DNA of 64,000 nucleotides from Streptomyces caniferus (GTDB taxonomy: Bacteria; Actinomycetota; Actinomycetes; Streptomycetales; Streptomycetaceae), in contig NZ_BLIN01000005.1 in NCBI RefSeq assembly GCF_009811555.1, positions 1,621,501 through 1,685,500 of the forward strand, given 5' to 3'. The translations under genes were made by a program, and so were the position numbers. The notes beneath the pieces were generated by a model. It was not told the origin of the DNA. It saw only the letters and a program-made list of their open reading frames with translations, and did not search any database. Positions 43,954-54,001 of this stretch are shown piece by piece. Numbering within the stretch: position 1 is the first letter of the stretch; each line of letters starts with the position of its first letter.

Positions 43954-44595
43954 CTAGATCAGCGTGCTCCAGAACGACCACCACTTGGTGAGGATCAGCA
44001 CCGCGATCACGCCGTACCAGAGCACGGGCACGACCCAGTGGAACTCCACCACCACGCCGCGCAGCCCCTCGGGAGCCGGGATGATGCCGTGCTTGATGTT
44101 GTGCGCGGTGGTGTACCAGAACATCAGGATGGTGACGCACCAGGTCAGCGTGCACCACAGGCACAGCGAGTTGATGCTGTACAGCGACTGGGACATCAGC
44201 CACATGCAGAAGACCGCGGCGAGGCCGGTGCCGATGTTCAGGCCGATCCAGTACCAGCGGCGGAAGCGGGCGCCGGCCAGCAGGGCCATGCCGATCGCGA
44301 TGACCACGCCGAAGCCGACCAGTCCGGCCATCGGGTTCGGGAAGCCGAAGACTTCCGCCTGCTTGCTCTGCATGACGTTGGTGCAGGAGATGATCGGGTT
44401 GAGACTGCAGGCGGGCTTGAAGCTCGGGTCCTTCAGCAGCTCGAACTTGTCCAGGGTGATGATCCAGGCCGCGAGGATGCCCAGCGCGCCGGTGATGACC
44501 AGGAGCAGCGCGAGGCCGCGGCCGGAACCGATGGTGCCCGCGCCGTTCGCGTGGTCGTCGTCGGTGGACACGTCGTCAAGCGCTGTCGTCGTCAT
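43954..44595 (-). CDS. Vitamin K epoxide reductase-family membrane oxidoreductase
   Basis: A 213-residue membrane protein with about five predicted helices. The two VKOR cysteine pairs are present: C63 and C71 in the periplasmic loop (PACSLNPIISCTN) and the active-site CXXC at C145-C148 (INSLCLWCTLTW), with the conserved FGFPNPMAGL motif. Bacterial VKORs re-oxidise DsbA-like thiol oxidases and pass electrons to menaquinone, enabling disulfide formation in secreted proteins. Here there is no fused thioredoxin domain and no dsbA-like gene beside it. ATG 44595. Confidence 0.92.
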   Translation of the reverse strand: MTTTALDDVSTDDDHANGAGTIGSGRGLALLLVITGALGILAAWIITLDKFELLKDPSFKPACSLNPIISCTNVMQSKQAEVFGFPNPMAGLVGFGVVIAIGMALLAGARFRRWYWIGLNIGTGLAAVFCMWLMSQSLYSINSLCLWCTLTWCVTILMFWYTTAHNIKHGIIPAPEGLRGVVVEFHWVVPVLWYGVIAVLILTKWWSFWSTLI

Positions 44596-44712
44596 ATCGC
44601 CGTTCCGTCGATCCCTGGGCAGATGGGCTGAGCAAGCGGTCCGCGAGCACGGCACCGCCGTTCATTCTGCCCCAACTCCACCATGACCCGCTGTGCGATG
44701 AACATAAAGACG

Positions 44713-44732
44713 AACCCTCTGTACACAGGGTT
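44713..44732. promoter_or_regulatory. Near-perfect 20-bp palindrome, operator-like
   Basis: AACCCTCTGTACACAGGGTT is a dyad with 9 of 10 half-site pairs matching. It lies 118 bp upstream of the VKOR-like ATG and away from coding sequence. It does not match the LexA, BldD, DmdR1 or gamma-butyrolactone-receptor sites I know. Confidence 0.45.
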
Positions 44733-44862
44733 CTCTCAGGTTGGCGCCTCCGGCCCGCCCTGCCGTCCGTTCCCGTGCCGGCCGGCGCCGGTGGCGGGGC
44801 GCGCAAATCCCTCCGCCGGGATGACGGCGCCACCGTGGGTTGACACCGGACGCCGACAGCAC

Positions 44863-44898
44863 GAGGGGCCCGGACGGCAGGTCGCCGCCGGGCCCCTC
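44863..44898 (-). terminator. hisS terminator
   Basis: GAGGGGCCCGG (44863-44873) and CCGGGCCCCTC (44888-44898), an 11-bp perfect stem with a 14-nt loop, 20 bp after the hisS stop. Confidence 0.85.
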
Positions 44899-44917
44899 GG
44901 TGTCACTGTGCGCGGTC

Positions 44918-46180
44918 TCAGCCCAGCGTGCGCCGGACCTCCGCGGCCACGCCGTCCAGCGCCACCGCGGTCTGCTCGCCGCTCTCCAGGTCCTTGAGCT
45001 GGACGACGCCCTCGGCCAGGTCCCGCTCGCCCGCGACGAGCGCCAGCCGCGCGCCGGAGCGGTTGGCGGACTTCATGGCGTTCTTCAGGCCCTTGCCGCC
45101 GAACGCGAAGTCGGTGGCGACACCGGCCCGGCGCAACTCGGTGACCACGCCGAACAGCACCCGGCGGGCCTCCTCGCCGAGCGGGACGGCGTACACGGCC
45201 GTGGCGGCGGGGATGTCGAGCGTGACGCCCTCCGCCTCCAGGGCCAGGACCGTGCGGTCGACGCCCAGTGCCCAGCCCACGGACGGCAGCGCGGGGCCGC
45301 CGATCATCTCCGAGAGGCCGTCGTAGCGGCCGCCGCCGCCCACCGCGGACTGCGAGCCCAGGCCGTCGTGGACGAACTCGAAGGTGGTGCGGGTGTAGTA
45401 GTCCAGGCCGCGCACCAGCTTCTCGTCGTCCTCGAAGGCCACGCCCGCCGCGGTCAGCAGCTCGCGCACCTGCTCGTGGTACGCCTTGCAGGCCTCGCAG
45501 AGGTAGTCGCGGAGCTTGGGCGCCCCGTCGAGCTGCTTCTGCACCGCCTCGCGCTTGTCGTCCAGGACGCGCAGCGGGTTGATATCGACCCGGCGCCGGG
45601 TGTCCTCGTCCAGGTCGAGCCCCCGCAGGAAGTCCTGCAGCACGGCGCGGTAGACGGGGCGGCACTCCTTGTCGCCCAGGGAGTTGAGCAGGATGCGGAA
45701 GTTCCGCAGGCCCAGCGCGCGGTAGGCCTGGTCGGCCAGAATGATCAACTCGGCGTCCAGCGCCGGGTCCTCGGCACCGATGGCCTCGGCGCCGACCTGG
45801 GAGAAGTGGCGGTAACGGCCCTTCTGCGGACGCTCGTAGCGGTAGTACGAGCCGGAGTACCAGAGCTTGACGGGGAGGTTGCCCGCCTTGTGGAGGTTCG
45901 CCTCCAGCGCGGCGCGCAGCACGGACGCGGTGCCCTCGGGGCGCAGCGCCAGCTGGTCGCCGCCCTTGGTCTCGAAGGCGTACATCTCCTTGGTCACGAT
46001 GTCGGTGGACTCGCCGACCCCGCGCGCGAACAGCTCGACGTTCTCGAAGCCGGGCGTCTCGATGTAGCCGTACCCGGAGTTCCTCAGCGGCGCGGAGATC
46101 GCCTCGCGCACCGCGAGATAGGTGGCGGACTGCGGCGGAATCAGGTCGTACGTGCCCTTGGGGGCCTTGAAGGTGCTCAC
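44918..46180 (-). CDS. hisS: Histidyl-tRNA synthetase
   Basis: A 420-residue class II synthetase. Motif 1 region [20 protein letters not shown], motif 2 [15 protein letters not shown] with [14 protein letters not shown], His-specific [15 protein letters not shown] and [15 protein letters not shown], and the anticodon-binding C-terminus are all present. Start GTG 46180 has a GAGAG upstream and lies 11 nt after the stop of the metallo-hydrolase gene, so they are cotranscribed. Confidence 0.97.
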   Translation of the reverse strand: MSTFKAPKGTYDLIPPQSATYLAVREAISAPLRNSGYGYIETPGFENVELFARGVGESTDIVTKEMYAFETKGGDQLALRPEGTASVLRAALEANLHKAGNLPVKLWYSGSYYRYERPQKGRYRHFSQVGAEAIGAEDPALDAELIILADQAYRALGLRNFRILLNSLGDKECRPVYRAVLQDFLRGLDLDEDTRRRVDINPLRVLDDKREAVQKQLDGAPKLRDYLCEACKAYHEQVRELLTAAGVAFEDDEKLVRGLDYYTRTTFEFVHDGLGSQSAVGGGGRYDGLSEMIGGPALPSVGWALGVDRTVLALEAEGVTLDIPAATAVYAVPLGEEARRVLFGVVTELRRAGVATDFAFGGKGLKNAMKSANRSGARLALVAGERDLAEGVVQLKDLESGEQTAVALDGVAAEVRRTLG

Positions 46181-46191
46181 GGAAGCTCTCG

Positions 46192-46905
46192 TCACATTCC
46201 TCGTCGTGGAGCGGCGCTGAAGCCGTCTCCGAGGCCGGCGGCCACTTCCCGCAGGAAGGGGTTGGTGGCGCGCTCGCGGCCGATGGTGGTCTGGGGGCCG
46301 TGGCCGGACAGGACGACGGTCGAGTCCTCCAGCGGCAGGCACACACGCGCCAGCGACTGCAGGATCTCGGCGTGGTCGCCGCCCGGCATGTCGGTGCGTC
46401 CGATGGAGCCGGCGAACAACAGGTCGCCCGAGAAGAAGACCGGCGGAACGTCGGCCTGCTCGGGCATCCGGAAGGTCACCGACCCCTTGGTATGGCCCGG
46501 GGCGTGCGCGACGGAGAACTCCATCCCGGCGAGCTCCAGGGCGGCACCGTCGCTCAGCTCCTTGACGTCGTCCGGCTCGCCCACCGTGAGCTCGCCCATG
46601 AGCTGCTGACCGATGGAGCGGCCGAGGGCCTTCTCCGGGTCGCTCATCATGAAGCGGTCCTCGGGGTGGATCCAGGCCGGGACGTCGTGCGCGCCGCACA
46701 CCGGGACGACCGAGGCGACGTGGTCGATGTGACCATGCGTGAGAACGACCGCGACGGGCTTGAGCCGATGCTTTTTGACCGCGTCCTCGACTCCTTGGGC
46801 CGCCTGGTGGCCCGGGTCGACGATGACGCACTCCTCGCCTGCGGCGGGGGCGACCAAGTAGCAGTTGGTGCCCCAGGCCCCGGCGGGGAACCCGGCAATC
46901 AGCAC
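46192..46905 (-). CDS. Metallo-beta-lactamase-fold hydrolase (glyoxalase II-like)
   Basis: A 237-residue enzyme with the metal signature TGHIDH context [18 protein letters not shown], then [26 protein letters not shown] and the late [13 protein letters not shown]. This subfamily resembles YcbL/GloB-type hydrolases acting on thioesters; the substrate is not established. GTG 46905 follows AAGGA. The gene lies upstream of hisS in many actinobacteria, and the divergent cyclophilin gene starts 163 bp away. Confidence 0.9.
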   Translation of the reverse strand: MLIAGFPAGAWGTNCYLVAPAAGEECVIVDPGHQAAQGVEDAVKKHRLKPVAVVLTHGHIDHVASVVPVCGAHDVPAWIHPEDRFMMSDPEKALGRSIGQQLMGELTVGEPDDVKELSDGAALELAGMEFSVAHAPGHTKGSVTFRMPEQADVPPVFFSGDLLFAGSIGRTDMPGGDHAEILQSLARVCLPLEDSTVVLSGHGPQTTIGRERATNPFLREVAAGLGDGFSAAPRRGM

Positions 46906-47067
46906 GTTCGTCCTTAAAGGTCGGTGTGGAGGGCGGTCCGCAAGGCCGCACCTCCCGGACATCTCGGCAGCTCCAGAGCCTACCGGCGGGACTCCCGGCA
47001 GAGCGAACCCGTATACCGTACGGCCACGCGCACGAGCGCGATCGATGATCGGACAAGGAGACGACCG

Positions 47068-47898
47068 GTGGTCAGCAAAGATCAGCGGCGGCGGCAGCTC
47101 GCCCGCGAGAAGTACGAGCGTCAGCAGCAACGGCGGTCCGCGGCCCAGCGGAAGAGCAAACACCGCCACGTGATCATCGCGTCCGTCGTGGCCGTCGCAC
47201 TGGCCGCCGGCGCCGCGGTCTACCTCTCCGCAGGGCTCGCGGACGGCAGCGACCAGGAAGCCGACCGGGCCGCGGCCGCGACGCCCTCCAAGGCACCGGA
47301 CCCGTGCAACCGGCCCGCGAAGGGCACTCCGTCGACGAAGACCTGGCCGAAGGAGCCGGCGATGTCGGTCGACACCTCGGCCTCCTACTCCGCGAAGCTC
47401 ACGACGACCTGCGGCACGATCGCTCTGAAGCTGGACGCCGGCAAGGCGCCGCACACCGTCAACTCCTTCGCCTTCCTGGCCGGTCAGGGCTACTTCGACC
47501 ACAGCGCCTGCCACCGCCTGGTCGACCAGGGCATCTACGTCCTGCAGTGCGGCGACCCGAAGGGCACCGGCAAGGGCACCCCGGGCTACACCATCCCGGA
47601 CGAGAACCTCAAGGACCCGAAGCTCAAGGGCGGCGTCTACCCGGCGGGCACGGTCGCGATGGCCAACCGCTACGACGGGGCGAGCGAGAAGACCCGCAAC
47701 TCCGGGGGCAGTCAGTTCTTCCTCGTCTACCAGGACAGCAAGCTGCCGCCGAACTACACACCGTTCGGCACCATCACGGGCGGTATGGACGTCCTGCGAA
47801 AGATCGCCAAGGCCGGTGCGACGACCGACCCGCAGACCCGCAACAGCGCGCCCAACGCCACCGTCGTGATCGACAAGGCGTCCGTCAAGAAGTCCTGA
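47068..47898 (+). CDS. Membrane-anchored cyclophilin-type peptidyl-prolyl isomerase
   Basis: A 276-residue protein. A very basic N-terminus ([20 protein letters not shown]) precedes a membrane helix (about 34-56, [20 protein letters not shown]), a linker and a cyclophilin domain (about 105-275): [51 protein letters not shown] and [13 protein letters not shown]. The active-site Arg in the HR motif and the QFF are kept. It probably acts outside the membrane on exported proteins. Start GTG 47068 has AAGGAG 7 nt upstream. A cysteine pair (C76 and others) is in the extracellular part, so the VKOR product could matter for it (inference). Confidence 0.93.
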   Translation: MVSKDQRRRQLAREKYERQQQRRSAAQRKSKHRHVIIASVVAVALAAGAAVYLSAGLADGSDQEADRAAAATPSKAPDPCNRPAKGTPSTKTWPKEPAMSVDTSASYSAKLTTTCGTIALKLDAGKAPHTVNSFAFLAGQGYFDHSACHRLVDQGIYVLQCGDPKGTGKGTPGYTIPDENLKDPKLKGGVYPAGTVAMANRYDGASEKTRNSGGSQFFLVYQDSKLPPNYTPFGTITGGMDVLRKIAKAGATTDPQTRNSAPNATVVIDKASVKKS

Positions 47899-47910
47899 CC
47901 GGCCGGTCGA

Positions 47911-47940
47911 CCTGGGGTGGCGCGGTGGCTCCACCCCAGG
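47911..47940 (+). terminator. Cyclophilin gene terminator
   Basis: CCTGGGGTGG (47911-47920) and CCACCCCAGG (47931-47940), a 10-bp perfect stem starting 12 bp after the stop. The remaining 208 bp up to the DUF349 gene show nothing further that I can name. Confidence 0.85.
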
Positions 47941-48148
47941 CGAACCGCGGAAATTCGTCGTGCTGGATGCGGACAGCAGACGGCCCGTCGCCTAGATTGG
48001 CGTTGTGTAGGGTGCCTGCTCCGACGGCTGCCACCCTCACCCGCAATTCAGCCCGTCGGACCGGCCAGGGCGCGGCTCTGCCGGACAGAAACTGTGGACG
48101 ATGCCGGGGGGCCGCACGCCCCCGTCGGCATCATGTGGAGGAGGCGCT

Positions 48149-49378
48149 GTGAGCAGCGACCCATGGGGCCGCGTCGACGAGACGGGGACCGTGTACGTGC
48201 GTACCGCCGATGGCGAGCAGGTCGTCGGATCGTGGCAGGCGGGAACTCCCGAGGAGGCCCTCGCCTACTTCGAGCGCAAGTATGAGGGCCTGGTCGTCGA
48301 GATCGGCCTCCTCGAGCGCCGGGTCAAGACCACCGACCTGTCGGCGAAGGACGCGACGACCGCGATCGATCATCTGCGCACCCAGGTCGACGAACACCAT
48401 GCGGTGGGCGACCTGGAGGCGCTGCGCAAGCGGCTGGACAAGCTCGTCGAGGCCGTCGAGTCGCGCCGCGAGGAGCGCAAGGCGCAGAAGGCCCGGCAGA
48501 ACGACGAGGCCCGGCACGCCAAGGAGAAGCTGGTCGCCGAGGCCGAGGAGCTGGCGGCCAGCGAGCAGTGGCGGGTGGCCGGCGAGCGGCTGCGGGCACT
48601 CGTCGACACCTGGAAGGGCCTGCCGCGGCTCGACCGCAAGGCGGACGACGAGCTGTGGCACCGCTTCTCGCACGCCCGCTCGGCGTTCTCCAAGCGCCGC
48701 AAGGCGCACTTCGCGTCGCTGGACGCGCAGCGCGAGGACTCCCGCAAGGCGAAGGAGAAGCTGGTCTCCGAGGCCGAGTCGCTGTCGAACTCGACGGACT
48801 GGGGGGCCACCGCGGCCCGCTACCGCGAGCTGATGGCGGACTGGAAGGCCGCGGGCCGCGCCCAGCGCGAGCACGAGGACGACCTGTGGAACCGCTTCCG
48901 CGGTGCCCAGGACGTCTTCTTCCAGGCCCGCGGGGAGGTCTTCGCGGAGCGCGACGCCGAGCAGCGGGAGAACCTGACCCGCAAGGAGGAGCTGGCCGTC
49001 GAGGCCGAGAAGCTGCTCCCCGTCTCGGATCTGAAGGCCGCCCGGTCGGCCTTCCGCTCGATCAACGAGCGGTGGGAGGCCATCGGCCATGTCCCGCGGG
49101 ACGCCCGCCCCAAGATCGAGGGCCGGATGCACGCCGTCGAGCGCGCCATCCAGGAGGCCGAGGAGAGCGAGTGGCGCCGGACGAACCCTGAGGCGCGGGC
49201 CCGTGCCGCGGGGCTGACCGGCCAGCTCCAGGACGCGGTCGACAAGCTGGAGAAGCAGATCGACACGGCCCGGGCGTCGGGCAACAACGCCAAGGCCGAC
49301 AAGCTCGGCCGGGAGCTGGAGGGCCGCAAGGCGCTGCTGGACCAGGCGCTCAAGGGCCTGGAGGAGTTCGGCGGCTGA
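48149..49378 (+). CDS. DUF349 coiled-coil protein
   Basis: A 409-residue, almost entirely helical protein with at least three DUF349 repeats, recognisable by LWHRFSHARSAFSKRRKAHF, LWNRFRGAQDVFFQARGEVF and the spacer pattern of AKEKLVAEAEELAASEQWR and AKEKLVSEAESLSNSTDWG. A short N-terminal head (DPWGRVDETGTVYVRTADGE) is conserved in actinobacteria. The biochemical role of this family is unclear. GTG 48149 follows GGAGGAGG. The gene is convergent with relA across a shared terminator. Confidence 0.9.
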   Translation: MSSDPWGRVDETGTVYVRTADGEQVVGSWQAGTPEEALAYFERKYEGLVVEIGLLERRVKTTDLSAKDATTAIDHLRTQVDEHHAVGDLEALRKRLDKLVEAVESRREERKAQKARQNDEARHAKEKLVAEAEELAASEQWRVAGERLRALVDTWKGLPRLDRKADDELWHRFSHARSAFSKRRKAHFASLDAQREDSRKAKEKLVSEAESLSNSTDWGATAARYRELMADWKAAGRAQREHEDDLWNRFRGAQDVFFQARGEVFAERDAEQRENLTRKEELAVEAEKLLPVSDLKAARSAFRSINERWEAIGHVPRDARPKIEGRMHAVERAIQEAEESEWRRTNPEARARAAGLTGQLQDAVDKLEKQIDTARASGNNAKADKLGRELEGRKALLDQALKGLEEFGG

Positions 49379-49473
49379 GTGCCCTCCTTTGCGCCTGAAC
49401 CGGCGCCGCTCTCGCGGAGGTGGTTGCTCGCCGTTGGGGTTCCTCAATTGATGGTTGAGATGCCTTGACGGGA

Positions 49474-49512
49474 AAAGGGGCCCCGGTACGGATTCCGTAC
49501 CGGGGCCCCTTT
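49474..49512. terminator. Perfect bidirectional terminator between DUF349 gene and relA
   Basis: An 18-bp perfect stem: AAAGGGGCCCCGGTACGG (49474-49491), 3-nt loop, then its complement (49495-49512). The A-run on one side and T-run on the other give a U-tract on both strands. Confidence 0.93.
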
Positions 49513-49521
49513 CGTGCGCGG

Positions 49522-52155
49522 TTACGGCCGCCGGGCCGACGTCACGCGGTAGACGTCGTACACGCCCTCCACGCTCCGTACCGCCTTCAGCACATGCCCC
49601 AGATGCTTCGGGTCGCCCATCTCGAAGGTGAAGCGCGAGGTGGCCACGCGGTCACGGGAGGTCTGGACGGCCGCCGACAGGATGTTGACGTGCTGGTCGG
49701 ACAGGATCCGGGTGACGTCCGACAGCAGGCGGGAGCGGTCCAGCGCCTCGACCTGGATGGCGACCAGGAAGACCGAGGACTGGGTGGGCGCCCATTCGAC
49801 GTCGAGTATCCGCTCCGGCTGCCGGGACAGCGAGTCGACGTTGACGCAGTCGGCGCGGTGCACCGAGACGCCGTTGCCGCGGGTGACGAAGCCGATGATG
49901 GGGTCGCCCGGCACCGGGGTGCAGCAGCGCGCCAGCTTGACCCACACGTCGTCGACGCCCTTGACGACCACACCGGGGTCGGCGCTGGAGCGGCGCTTGG
50001 AACGCGGCCGGATCGGCGTGGACTCGGCGATGTCCTCGGTGGCCTCGTCCTGGCCGCCGAGCGCCTGCACCAGCTTCTGGACGACGCCCTGCGCGGCGAC
50101 ATGGCCCTCGCCGATGGCGGCGTAGAGCGAGGAGATGTCCGGGTAGCGCATCTCGTGCGCGAGGGTGACCAGGGAGTCGCCGGTCAGGATCCGCTGGATC
50201 GGCAGGTTCTGCTTGCGCATGGCGCGCGCGATGGCGTCCTTGCCCTGCTCGATGGCCTCGTCGCGGCGCTCCTTGGAGAACCAGCCGCGGATCTTGTTGC
50301 GGGCGCGGGGGGACTTGACGAAACCGAGCCAGTCACGGGAGGGCCCGGCGCCCGTCGCCTTGGAGGTGAAGACCTCCACCAGGTCGCCGTTGTCCAGGGT
50401 CGATTCGAGCGGGACGAGGCGCCCGTTGACCCGCGCTCCTATCGTGCGGTGGCCGACCTCGGTGTGCACCGCGTACGCGAAGTCGACGGGGGTGGCCCCG
50501 GCCGGCAGCGCTATGACATCGCCCTTGGGCGTGAAGACGAAGACCTCGTTGCGGGACAGGTCGAAGCGCAGCGACTCCAGGAACTCGCCCGGGTCCTCGG
50601 TCTCCTTCTGCCAGTCCAGCAACTGCCGCAGCCAGGCCATGTCGTTGACGGTGTCCTGGCCCGCGCCCTTGCCGACGCCCTTGGGCACGTCGGTGCGCAC
50701 CTTGGACGTGCCGGCGACCGCCTCCTGCTTGTACTTCCAGTGGGCGGCGATGCCGTACTCGGCGCGGCGGTGCATGTCGAACGTACGGATCTGGAGCTCG
50801 ACGGGCTTGCCGCTGGGGCCGATCACCGTCGTGTGCAGCGACTGGTACATGTTGAACTTCGGCATCGCGATGTAGTCCTTGAACCGGCCGGGGACCGGGT
50901 TCCATCGCGCATGGATGGTGCCGAGGGCGGCGTAGCAGTCGCGGACCGTGTCGACGAGGACGCGGATGCCCACCAGGTCGTAGATCTCGGCGAAGTCGCG
51001 GCCGCGCACGATCATCTTCTGGTAGACGCTGTAGTAGTGCTTCGGGCGGCCGGTGACCGTGGCCTTGATCCGGGCGGACCGCAGATCGGCCTGGACCTCG
51101 TCGGTCACTATGGCCAGGTACTCGTCGCGCTTGGGCGCCCGCTCGGCGACCAGCCGGACGATCTCGTCGTACATCTTGGGGTAGAGGATCGCGAAGGCGA
51201 GGTCCTCCAGCTCCCACTTGATGGTGTTCATGCCCAGGCGGTGGGCGAGCGGAGCGTAGATCTCCAGCGTCTCGCGGGCCTTCTTCTCCTGCTTCTCCCG
51301 CTTGAGGTAGCGCATGGTGCGCATGTTGTGCAGCCGGTCGGCGAGCTTGATGACCAGGACGCGCGGGTCCTTGGCCATCGCGACGACCATCTTGCGGACC
51401 GTCTCGGCCTGCGCGGCCTCGCCGAACTTGACGCGGTCGAGCTTGGTGACGCCGTCGACCAGCAGCGCGACCTGGTCGCCGAAGTCGCCCCGCAGGGTGT
51501 CCAGGCCGTACTCGGTGTCCTCGACGGTGTCGTGCAGCAGGCCGGCCATCAGGGTCGCCGGGTCCATGCCCAGCTCGGCGAGGATCGTCGTCACCGCGAG
51601 CGGATGGGTGATGTACGGGTCGCCGCTCTTGCGCTTCTGGCCGCGGTGCCAGCGCTCGGCGACCTGGTAGGCGCGCTCGATCTGGCGCAGCGTGCCCGTC
51701 TCGATCTTGGGGTCGTTGCCGCGGACGGCCCGCAGCAGCGGCTCCAGGACCGGGTTGTACGGGCTGGAGCGCTGGACGCCCAGCCGGGCGAGCCGGGCCC
51801 GTACCCGGTTGGGGGAGCCGGAGCGGCCGACGGGAGCGGGCGCCGGCGGCTTGGGCGGGGCGGGCTGGTCGGCCTTGGCCGGCGGCTTGGGCGCGCGCGA
51901 CGGTGAGGCCGGCCGCGGCGACGAGGCGGCGGGCCCCGGCTGGGGCGCCGTACGGGGCCGTTCGGCGGGGGCCTGGGACGCGGCGGACCCATCGGCCGGC
52001 GGCCGGGGCGCGGCGGTGCCGTCGGACGCACCCTGCCGCTCGGGCTGGGGCGCGTCCGAGGAAGCCGCGTCCGTCAGCTTCGGCTCGTCCGGGCGCGCGG
52101 CGTCGGATCCCGCCGGACGCAGTCCGGGGGAGAGCGGCTGGGCCTCGTCTGGCAA
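49522..52155 (-). CDS. relA: Bifunctional (p)ppGpp synthetase/hydrolase
   Basis: An 877-residue long RSH enzyme controlling the stringent response. A Pro/Ala-rich disordered tail (about 1-115) precedes the HD hydrolase domain ([38 protein letters not shown]), the synthetase domain ([36 protein letters not shown]), TGS ([18 protein letters not shown]), the zinc/Cys helical region ([12 protein letters not shown]) and a C-terminal ACT domain. I chose TTG 52155 (start PDEAQPL, as in S. coelicolor) because GAGGA stands 6 nt upstream; GTG 52161 has it adjoining. It is convergent with the DUF349 gene and upstream of nothing on its strand within 170 bp. Confidence 0.95.
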   Translation of the reverse strand: MPDEAQPLSPGLRPAGSDAARPDEPKLTDAASSDAPQPERQGASDGTAAPRPPADGSAASQAPAERPRTAPQPGPAASSPRPASPSRAPKPPAKADQPAPPKPPAPAPVGRSGSPNRVRARLARLGVQRSSPYNPVLEPLLRAVRGNDPKIETGTLRQIERAYQVAERWHRGQKRKSGDPYITHPLAVTTILAELGMDPATLMAGLLHDTVEDTEYGLDTLRGDFGDQVALLVDGVTKLDRVKFGEAAQAETVRKMVVAMAKDPRVLVIKLADRLHNMRTMRYLKREKQEKKARETLEIYAPLAHRLGMNTIKWELEDLAFAILYPKMYDEIVRLVAERAPKRDEYLAIVTDEVQADLRSARIKATVTGRPKHYYSVYQKMIVRGRDFAEIYDLVGIRVLVDTVRDCYAALGTIHARWNPVPGRFKDYIAMPKFNMYQSLHTTVIGPSGKPVELQIRTFDMHRRAEYGIAAHWKYKQEAVAGTSKVRTDVPKGVGKGAGQDTVNDMAWLRQLLDWQKETEDPGEFLESLRFDLSRNEVFVFTPKGDVIALPAGATPVDFAYAVHTEVGHRTIGARVNGRLVPLESTLDNGDLVEVFTSKATGAGPSRDWLGFVKSPRARNKIRGWFSKERRDEAIEQGKDAIARAMRKQNLPIQRILTGDSLVTLAHEMRYPDISSLYAAIGEGHVAAQGVVQKLVQALGGQDEATEDIAESTPIRPRSKRRSSADPGVVVKGVDDVWVKLARCCTPVPGDPIIGFVTRGNGVSVHRADCVNVDSLSRQPERILDVEWAPTQSSVFLVAIQVEALDRSRLLSDVTRILSDQHVNILSAAVQTSRDRVATSRFTFEMGDPKHLGHVLKAVRSVEGVYDVYRVTSARRP

Positions 52156-52270
52156 GAGCACTCCTCAGGCGGTTCCGGACCCCAGGACCTCGAACGGGCC
52201 GGGGTGCCATGGTATCGACCCCGGGGCCACGACTCCCCCGCGGCCGCGGTTCCGTACATGACACAGCAGC

Positions 52271-52300
52271 AGGGGCACCCGAATTCTTCCGGATGCCCCT
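52271..52300 (-). terminator. apt terminator
   Basis: AGGGGCA (52271-52277) pairs with TGCCCCT (52294-52300), with inner CCG/CGG, 31 bp past the apt stop. Confidence 0.75.
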
Positions 52301-52330
52301 GTTTGCTCGACGGTGCGGTGCGAGCGCGGC

Positions 52331-52879
52331 TCAGACCGTGATCAAGGCCTCCAGCGGAGCGCCCTTCAGGCCCGGCTCCAGCCGTTCCCGGCCGGCCAGG
52401 AAGCCCAGCTCCAGCAGGACCGCGACGCCCGCGACCTCGGCGCCCGCGCGGCGGATGAGCTGCAACGAGGCGTCGGCGGTGCCACCGGTGGCGAGGACGT
52501 CGTCGATCACCAGCACCCGCTCCCCCGGGGCCAGCGCGTCGGCGTGGATCTCGATCTCGGCGGTGCCGTACTCCAGCTCGTACGCCTGCCGCAGTGTCTC
52601 GCGGGGCAGCTTGCCCGCCTTGCGGACGGGGACGAAGCCCACGCCGGCACGCAGCGCGACCGGGGCGGCGAGGATGAAGCCGCGCGCCTCCAGGCCCACG
52701 ACCTTGTCGACCCGGTACCGCCCGCACAGGTCGGTGAACGCCTCGGTCAGCGCGCCGAAGGCGGCCGGGTCGTCCAGCAGCGGGGTGATGTCCTTGAACA
52801 TCACGCCCGGCTGAGGATGGTCCGGTACGTCCGCGATCCGGCTCAGCAGCAGCTCGCGCAGGGCTGCGGGAGCGCTCAT
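52331..52879 (-). CDS. apt: Adenine phosphoribosyltransferase
   Basis: A 182-residue purine salvage enzyme making AMP from adenine and PRPP. It has IADVPDHPQPGVMFKDITPL, the VVGLEARGFILAAPVALR segment and the PRPP motif VLVIDDVLATGGTADASLQL. ATG 52879 overlaps the secF stop (ATGA). The secD-secF-apt-relA order is characteristic of streptomycetes and places adenine salvage beside (p)ppGpp metabolism. Confidence 0.96.
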   Translation of the reverse strand: MSAPAALRELLLSRIADVPDHPQPGVMFKDITPLLDDPAAFGALTEAFTDLCGRYRVDKVVGLEARGFILAAPVALRAGVGFVPVRKAGKLPRETLRQAYELEYGTAEIEIHADALAPGERVLVIDDVLATGGTADASLQLIRRAGAEVAGVAVLLELGFLAGRERLEPGLKGAPLEALITV

Positions 52880-54000
52880 CGGCGCTTGCCCGACGGGCGA
52901 CCGCGTCCGCGGTTGCGGGAGGCGGGCTGCCGGCGCGGACCGACGACCGCGGTGCCGTCTTCGTCCTCGCCGTCCGCGGCGTCGGACGCCGCGTCCTGCG
53001 AGTCCTCCTGACCCGCGCCCTTGGCCTCGGCCGCGGCACGCTTCGCCTTGACCCGCCTGGCCAGCGCCTTCATCTGCGGCTCGCGCTCCTTCAGATCGGC
53101 GACCAGCGGGGTCGCGATGAAGATCGAGGAGTACGCACCGGCGGCGAGACCGACGAACAGGGCCAGCGAGATGTCGTTGAGCATGCCCGCGCCCAGGACA
53201 CCGCCGCCGACGAACAGCAGACCGGCGACCGGGAGCAGCGCCACGACGGTGGTGTTGATGGAACGCACCAGGGTGCCGTTGATGCTGCGGTTGGCGACCT
53301 CGCTGTAGGTGAAGCGGGTCTGCTTGGTGATGTCCTTGGAGGCTTCCTTGAGGCTGTCGAAGACGACGACCGTGTCGTAGAGGGAGTAACCGAGGATCGT
53401 CAGCAGACCGATGACCGTGCCGGGGGTGACCTCGAAGCCGACCAGGGCGTAGATGCCGACCGTGATCGTCAGGTCGTGGATCAGGGCGACCAGGGCGGCC
53501 ACCGCCATCCGCCACTCGAACGCGATGGCCAGGTAGAGCACCACGAGGACCATGAAGATCCCCAGGCCCAGCCACGCCTTGTTGGCGATCTGCTCGCCCC
53601 AACTCGGGCCGACCAGCTGGGTGTTGACGTCCTTGACCGGGACGTTCAGGTCCTTGGCGAGCTCTTCCTGGACCGGCACCGCCTGCTTGGTGTCCAGACC
53701 GCTGATCTGGATGCGCAGGGCACCGCTGTTGGCGAGCTTCTGCACCACGGCCTGGCGGCCGCCGGCCGCCGACTCGGCCTTGTGCTGTGCCTCGGAGGTG
53801 GACACGGAGGTCTTCGGGGTGGTGAAGACCGCACCGCCGGAGAACTCGATGCCCATGTTCAGACCGCGCACCCCGAGGCCGACGATGGCCACGATGGTGA
53901 TGAGGATCGAGATGCCGTACCAGATCTTCCGCTTGCCGATGAAGTCGTAGCCGACCTCGCCGCGGTAGAGCCGGGCGCCGATGTTGCCGAGCTTGGACAT
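52876..54000 (-). CDS. secF: Protein translocase subunit SecF
   Basis: A 374-residue, six-helix RND-type subunit that with SecD uses the proton gradient to assist late steps of Sec export. Recognisable parts: RKIWYGISILITIVAIVGLG (first helix), GIEFSGGAVF, the conserved VVVFDSLKEASKDITKQTRF, SINTTVVALLPVAGLLF, and SLALFVGLAAGAYSSIFIATPL. A charged Glu/Asp then Arg-rich tail of about 65 residues extends the C-terminus. ATG 54000 begins 1 nt after the secD stop. Confidence 0.96.
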   Translation of the reverse strand: MSKLGNIGARLYRGEVGYDFIGKRKIWYGISILITIVAIVGLGVRGLNMGIEFSGGAVFTTPKTSVSTSEAQHKAESAAGGRQAVVQKLANSGALRIQISGLDTKQAVPVQEELAKDLNVPVKDVNTQLVGPSWGEQIANKAWLGLGIFMVLVVLYLAIAFEWRMAVAALVALIHDLTITVGIYALVGFEVTPGTVIGLLTILGYSLYDTVVVFDSLKEASKDITKQTRFTYSEVANRSINGTLVRSINTTVVALLPVAGLLFVGGGVLGAGMLNDISLALFVGLAAGAYSSIFIATPLVADLKEREPQMKALARRVKAKRAAAEAKGAGQEDSQDAASDAADGEDEDGTAVVGPRRQPASRNRGRGRPSGKRR

Positions 54001-54001
54001 C

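Larger units (their letters stand above)
44596..44917. other. 322-bp gap between VKOR-like gene and hisS
   Basis: No credible gene in any frame. It contains the VKOR promoter region, the 44713-44732 palindrome and the hisS terminator hairpin. The part around 44690-44745 is AT-richer than its surroundings (ATGAACATAAAGACG), which fits a promoter. Confidence 0.5.

Noticed and set aside
49465..51906. An 813-codon plus-strand frame opposite relA
   Set aside because: Shadow of relA; begins inside the shared terminator and shows no domain.
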